A stretch of DNA of 8,781 nt. It comes from Microcaldota archaeon. Its GTDB lineage: Archaea; Aenigmatarchaeota; Aenigmatarchaeia; QMZP01; QMZT01. The notes beneath the pieces were generated by a model. It was not told the DNA's origin. It saw only the letters and a program-made list of their open reading frames with translations, and searched no databases. The stretch is from the NCBI GenBank assembly GCA_013151465.1, contig JAADIF010000071.1:8603-17383 (forward strand), given 5' to 3'. This document shows, in pieces, positions 6,479-8,781 of this stretch. Numbering within the stretch: position 1 is the first letter of the stretch; each line of letters starts with the position of its first letter. A program made the position numbers and the translations under genes.

Positions 6479-7453
6479 TCAGAGCCATGTTATGTTCATG
6501 TCATCCGTTCTCCATCGTGGTAAAACTATGCCAGGCTCTGTTTTATAGCCGCTTTTATGGGCAAGGATTCCTGTCCATGCTATCATTGCGCCATTGTCGC
6601 CTGCAAGCTTCAGAGGGACAACATCAAATTTCGCGTCGCGCTCTTCTGACATAATGGACAGTTTTTCCTGAAGAAATTTATTTGCGGCAACGCCCCCAGT
6701 GAGCATGACTTCATCCTTTCCGAGATGCGCGAGGGCACGCTCCGTAACCTCGGTTGTCATGGAAAAAAGAACTTCCTGAATGGAAAAGCAGACATCTTCG
6801 AGCCTTTCTCCTTTCTCGAGGCGTTTTGATGCTTCTGTCACAATGCCCGAAAAGGATAGATCCATCCCCTTGACAACATATGGGAGCCCTATCCATTTTC
6901 CCTTTCTTCCCAGTTTTTCTATTTTGGGACCAGCGGGAAAGCCGATGCCCGCAGACCTTCCGAACTTGTCGAGGGCGTTTCCAAGGCCAATATCCATCGT
7001 TTCGCCAAATACCCTGTATTTCCCGCTGTTATAGGATATAATCTGGGTGTTTGCTCCAGATGTGAAGACAACGACAGGATCGTTTTGTTTTGCTAGGAGG
7101 CGCCCTATCTCAATATGTGCAATGCAGTGGTTGACACCCACGTAAGGGATGTTATGTTTTTCCGAAAGTTCAATCGTTTTGTTTAATCCTGCATAAAGGC
7201 AGGGCGCAAGACCAGGTCCCTGGGAGAATGAAATAAGGTCAATATCATTTATCTGAAGGGAGGCGCTCTCAAGCGCTTTTTGTATCACGTCATCAGCAAC
7301 CTCTTTATGATGATTTGCTGCTTCTATCGGGATGATGCCCCAACCTTCCTTCGACTTATACACATCCTTCTCGTTGGCAAGAATATTTCCATTTTCATCG
7401 ACAATGCCCGCACCGAATGTATGGGCGGTCGACTCTATACCAAGGCAGATCAT
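6479..7453 (-). CDS. kae1: tRNA N6-threonylcarbamoyladenosine synthase subunit Kae1
   Basis: Kae1 (TsaD/Qri7 family) is the catalytic subunit of the KEOPS complex. It transfers the threonylcarbamoyl group from threonylcarbamoyl-AMP to A37 of ANN-decoding tRNAs. The 324 residues carry the ASKHA fold: GIESTAH (5-11), metal-ligand histidines in NHCIAHIE (His109, His113), SGANTQ (132-137), DLSFSGI (198-204), TGGVAANK (252-259) and LAGDNGAMIAW (283-293, Asp286 the likely third metal ligand). It ends like archaeal homologues with PRWRTDDMNITW. The protein is not fused to the kinase Bud32, unlike in Methanocaldococcus and some other archaea, and no Bud32, Cgi121, Pcc1 or Sua5 gene is in the window. 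The usual GGI(H/N)PREAA stretch is GIIPIEAANHH. The ATG at 7453 lacks a Shine-Dalgarno but has a good TATA box upstream. Identification is firm. Confidence 0.96.
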   Translation of the reverse strand: MICLGIESTAHTFGAGIVDENGNILANEKDVYKSKEGWGIIPIEAANHHKEVADDVIQKALESASLQINDIDLISFSQGPGLAPCLYAGLNKTIELSEKHNIPYVGVNHCIAHIEIGRLLAKQNDPVVVFTSGANTQIISYNSGKYRVFGETMDIGLGNALDKFGRSAGIGFPAGPKIEKLGRKGKWIGLPYVVKGMDLSFSGIVTEASKRLEKGERLEDVCFSIQEVLFSMTTEVTERALAHLGKDEVMLTGGVAANKFLQEKLSIMSEERDAKFDVVPLKLAGDNGAMIAWTGILAHKSGYKTEPGIVLPRWRTDDMNITWL

Positions 7454-7475
7454 GAAGATTAATTGAAAACGAAAG

Positions 7476-7485
7476 TTATTAAATA
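7476..7485 (+). promoter_or_regulatory. TATA-like element of the CutA gene
   Basis: TTATTAAATA is centred about 25 bases before ATG 7505. With normal archaeal spacing, transcription would begin at or next to the start codon. No Shine-Dalgarno lies in between, which agrees with a leaderless mRNA. Confidence 0.4.
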
Positions 7486-7488
7486 CAA

Positions 7489-7496
7489 TATATAAA
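7489..7496 (-). promoter_or_regulatory. TATA box of Kae1
   Basis: The minus strand reads TTTATATA, matching the archaeal consensus. It predicts a transcription start near 7466 and a leader of about 12 bases without a Shine-Dalgarno. It overlaps the CutA control region, so the two divergent promoters are interleaved within 51 bases. Confidence 0.5.
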
Positions 7497-7504
7497 CCTT
7501 AATT

Positions 7505-7816
7505 ATGCCGTTCATAATAATTTACATCACTCACGAAAATGAAGAAGAGGCAAAGAAAATCGTGGGTTACCTTCTGGAAAGAAAACTCATAGCATGTGCA
7601 AACATTTTTCCTATAAAAAGCATGTACTGGTGGAATGGAAAGATTGAAGATGCATCAGAGATTGTGTCAATTGTAAAAACACGCAAAGAAAACTGGACAA
7701 AGATCAAAAAAGAAGTTTTGAATATACATCCATACAACACTCCATGCATAATGAAAATCGAAGTGGAAGCAAATAAGAGTTATGAGAGCTGGATAAACAA
7801 AAGCGTTATTTCTTAA
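7505..7816 (+). CDS. cutA: CutA1-family divalent-cation tolerance protein
   Basis: CutA1 proteins are small cytosolic trimers with a ferredoxin-like fold. They are linked to tolerance of copper and other divalent metals, but their biochemical role is still unsettled. The 103 residues match the family length and pattern: a first strand (MPFIIIYITHENEEEAKKI), LLERKLIACANIFPIKSMYWW (about 23-43), NGKIEDASEI, VKTRKENW and HPYNTPCIMKIE (about 74-85), ending with a YESWI helix. The cysteine in LIACANI is typical of the family. The gene is divergent from Kae1, appears leaderless, and its last 11 bases overlap the end of the opposing antiporter gene. Lying among cation transporters, it may belong to a metal and ion homeostasis neighbourhood, but no shared operon is seen. 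Confidence 0.95.
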   Translation: MPFIIIYITHENEEEAKKIVGYLLERKLIACANIFPIKSMYWWNGKIEDASEIVSIVKTRKENWTKIKKEVLNIHPYNTPCIMKIEVEANKSYESWINKSVIS

Positions 7817-8781
7817 CGAAACTTACGATATCATCTATGCGTTTTTCATCCTTTGTTTTCTTCTCTTTGTTATTGTGGTTCTTCTTTCTGGAATCGAAAA
7901 AAGCGACCAATCTTACCGCAATTGTGGCATATGTGGCAGTTACAAGTATTACCACGAAAACTATGCTGGATATCATATCGGCATGTGGTATATTGTATGT
8001 GAGAGGATACTGTGCAAGGACTGCTGCGGCAAGGCCTCTTGGAACAGTGACTCTCATTATATTTTTATCAATCGCATCAAGTTTCATGTTCCTTGATCCA
8101 ATCCATGCGATGAACAATCTGAGTATTATGAGAATTGCTGCTGTAAGGAGGCCATAGAGTACGAATTCTCCCTTTATGACGACCATAATTCCTAGAAGTA
8201 CAAAGAAGAACGACTTCATCAGAAATGAAACTTCGGACTGGAATCTTCTCATATTCTCATCGAAATCCAGATGCTTCTTTATCCTGAATATACTTCTGAA
8301 CGTTTTCCCATTTCCAAGCACAAGACCAAATACAAGAGATGCTATCGCGCCGCTACCTGCGCTCATCTCAACAAAGACGTAAAGCAGGAACAAAACGCCC
8401 AAAGTGAGCATATAATCGAACGGCTTCCCCTTGAGAATCCTTAGCATATACAGCCATATTATGCCGGCAAAAAGACCAACTACAGCTCCTGTAGAGAATG
8501 CAGATAATACGCTCTGCACAGCCGAGCTGCTATTTGATACTGCGGCCGAAGTCATCATATCCATCAGCGCTATCGCTATGACTATCACAATGGGGTCTGT
8601 TATTATTGATTCTATGCTAAGGATGGAGCGAACTGACTCCTTTATCTTTGCAGATTTTATTATGGACTCGACTACAGGAAAGCTCGTGCCTCCAAGTATG
8701 GCTCCTAATAACATTCCGATTAGCATATCTATTCCGAAGAAATGCCATAGAACTGTCCCCACAGCGAGCATTGAAAACGCT
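7806..8781 (-). CDS. Monovalent cation/proton antiporter (CPA family), N-terminus cut by the window
   Basis: Membrane antiporter that exchanges sodium or potassium for protons, of the NhaP/Kef-like CPA superfamily. The ORF is open to the right edge: ATG 8771 is internal, since in-frame codons continue upstream, and roughly the first 100 residues are missing. Counted from that ATG, the 321 visible residues include LLGAILGGTSFP (21-32), the ion-site helix IESIITDP (53-60, with Glu54 and Asp59), FLMKSFFFVLLGIMV (183-197), PRGLAAAVLA (244-253) and about eight or nine hydrophobic helices in all. After the last helix comes a short lysine-rich cytosolic tail (about 294-321) without a TrkA-N or TrkA-C nucleotide-binding domain, so it is not a full KefB/C-type protein. 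The ESIITDP form suggests the electroneutral CPA1-like branch, but substrate cannot be settled. The 3' end overlaps CutA tail to tail. Confidence 0.9.
   Translation of the reverse strand, partial: AFSMLAVGTVLWHFFGIDMLIGMLLGAILGGTSFPVVESIIKSAKIKESVRSILSIESIITDPIVIVIAIALMDMMTSAAVSNSSSAVQSVLSAFSTGAVVGLFAGIIWLYMLRILKGKPFDYMLTLGVLFLLYVFVEMSAGSGAIASLVFGLVLGNGKTFRSIFRIKKHLDFDENMRRFQSEVSFLMKSFFFVLLGIMVVIKGEFVLYGLLTAAILIILRLFIAWIGSRNMKLDAIDKNIMRVTVPRGLAAAVLAQYPLTYNIPHADMISSIVFVVILVTATYATIAVRLVAFFDSRKKNHNNKEKKTKDEKRIDDIVSFVKK

Noticed and set aside
924..7816. No TAG among the nine visible stop codons (five TAA, four TGA), considered together with the odd release factor
   Set aside because: Nine genes are too few to infer stop-codon reassignment in AT-rich DNA, and no in-frame TAG read-through is visible in any conserved gene.
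7837..8382. Plus-strand ORFs opposite the antiporter gene (106, 73 and 68 codons)
   Set aside because: These are mirror frames of a conserved membrane protein. Their apparent hydrophobicity reflects the composition of the opposite strand.

Overview
The window is archaeal chromosome. It carries a TFIIB-type transcription factor (TFB), a class 1 release factor of the archaeal/eukaryotic aRF1 family, a Kae1-type tRNA-modification ATPase, and AT-rich promoters with TATA boxes. Two genes have Shine-Dalgarno motifs; several others look leaderless. The DNA is AT-rich and tightly packed, with no tRNA, rRNA, CRISPR array or insertion sequence that I can see. The lineage cannot be fixed from this window: a euryarchaeal or DPANN-type archaeon fits.

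Layout, left to right: the 3' part of a TrkH-type potassium transporter gene (+), with an apparent frameshift at its left end; aRF1 (-); a CNNM/CorC-type membrane protein with DUF21 and CBS domains (+); then a leftward block, in transcription order Kae1, two single-domain type II secretion F (TadB/TadC-like) platform proteins, and TFB; then CutA (+); and finally a cation/proton antiporter (-) that runs off the right edge. Convergent pairs meet tail to tail with gaps of 5 and 2 bases and one 11-base overlap. Divergent pairs (aRF1/CNNM and Kae1/CutA) share short promoter regions. There is no gene-free stretch longer than about 110 bases.

Functionally the genes fall into three groups: core information processing (aRF1, TFB, Kae1), ion and metal homeostasis (TrkH, CNNM/CorC-like, CutA, antiporter) and a type IV pilus or secretion platform without its ATPase or pilins nearby.

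The most striking observation is in aRF1. Every hallmark of a genuine stop-codon release factor is present (NIKS, YxCxxxF, GPGP, a four-cysteine zinc-binding region, the usual C-terminus), but the catalytic GGQ tripeptide reads GGW. Other points are an inverted repeat with arm centres 21 bp apart between the aRF1 and CNNM start codons, the disrupted TrkH reading frame, and a hairpin with a T tract that spans both stop codons of a convergent pair.
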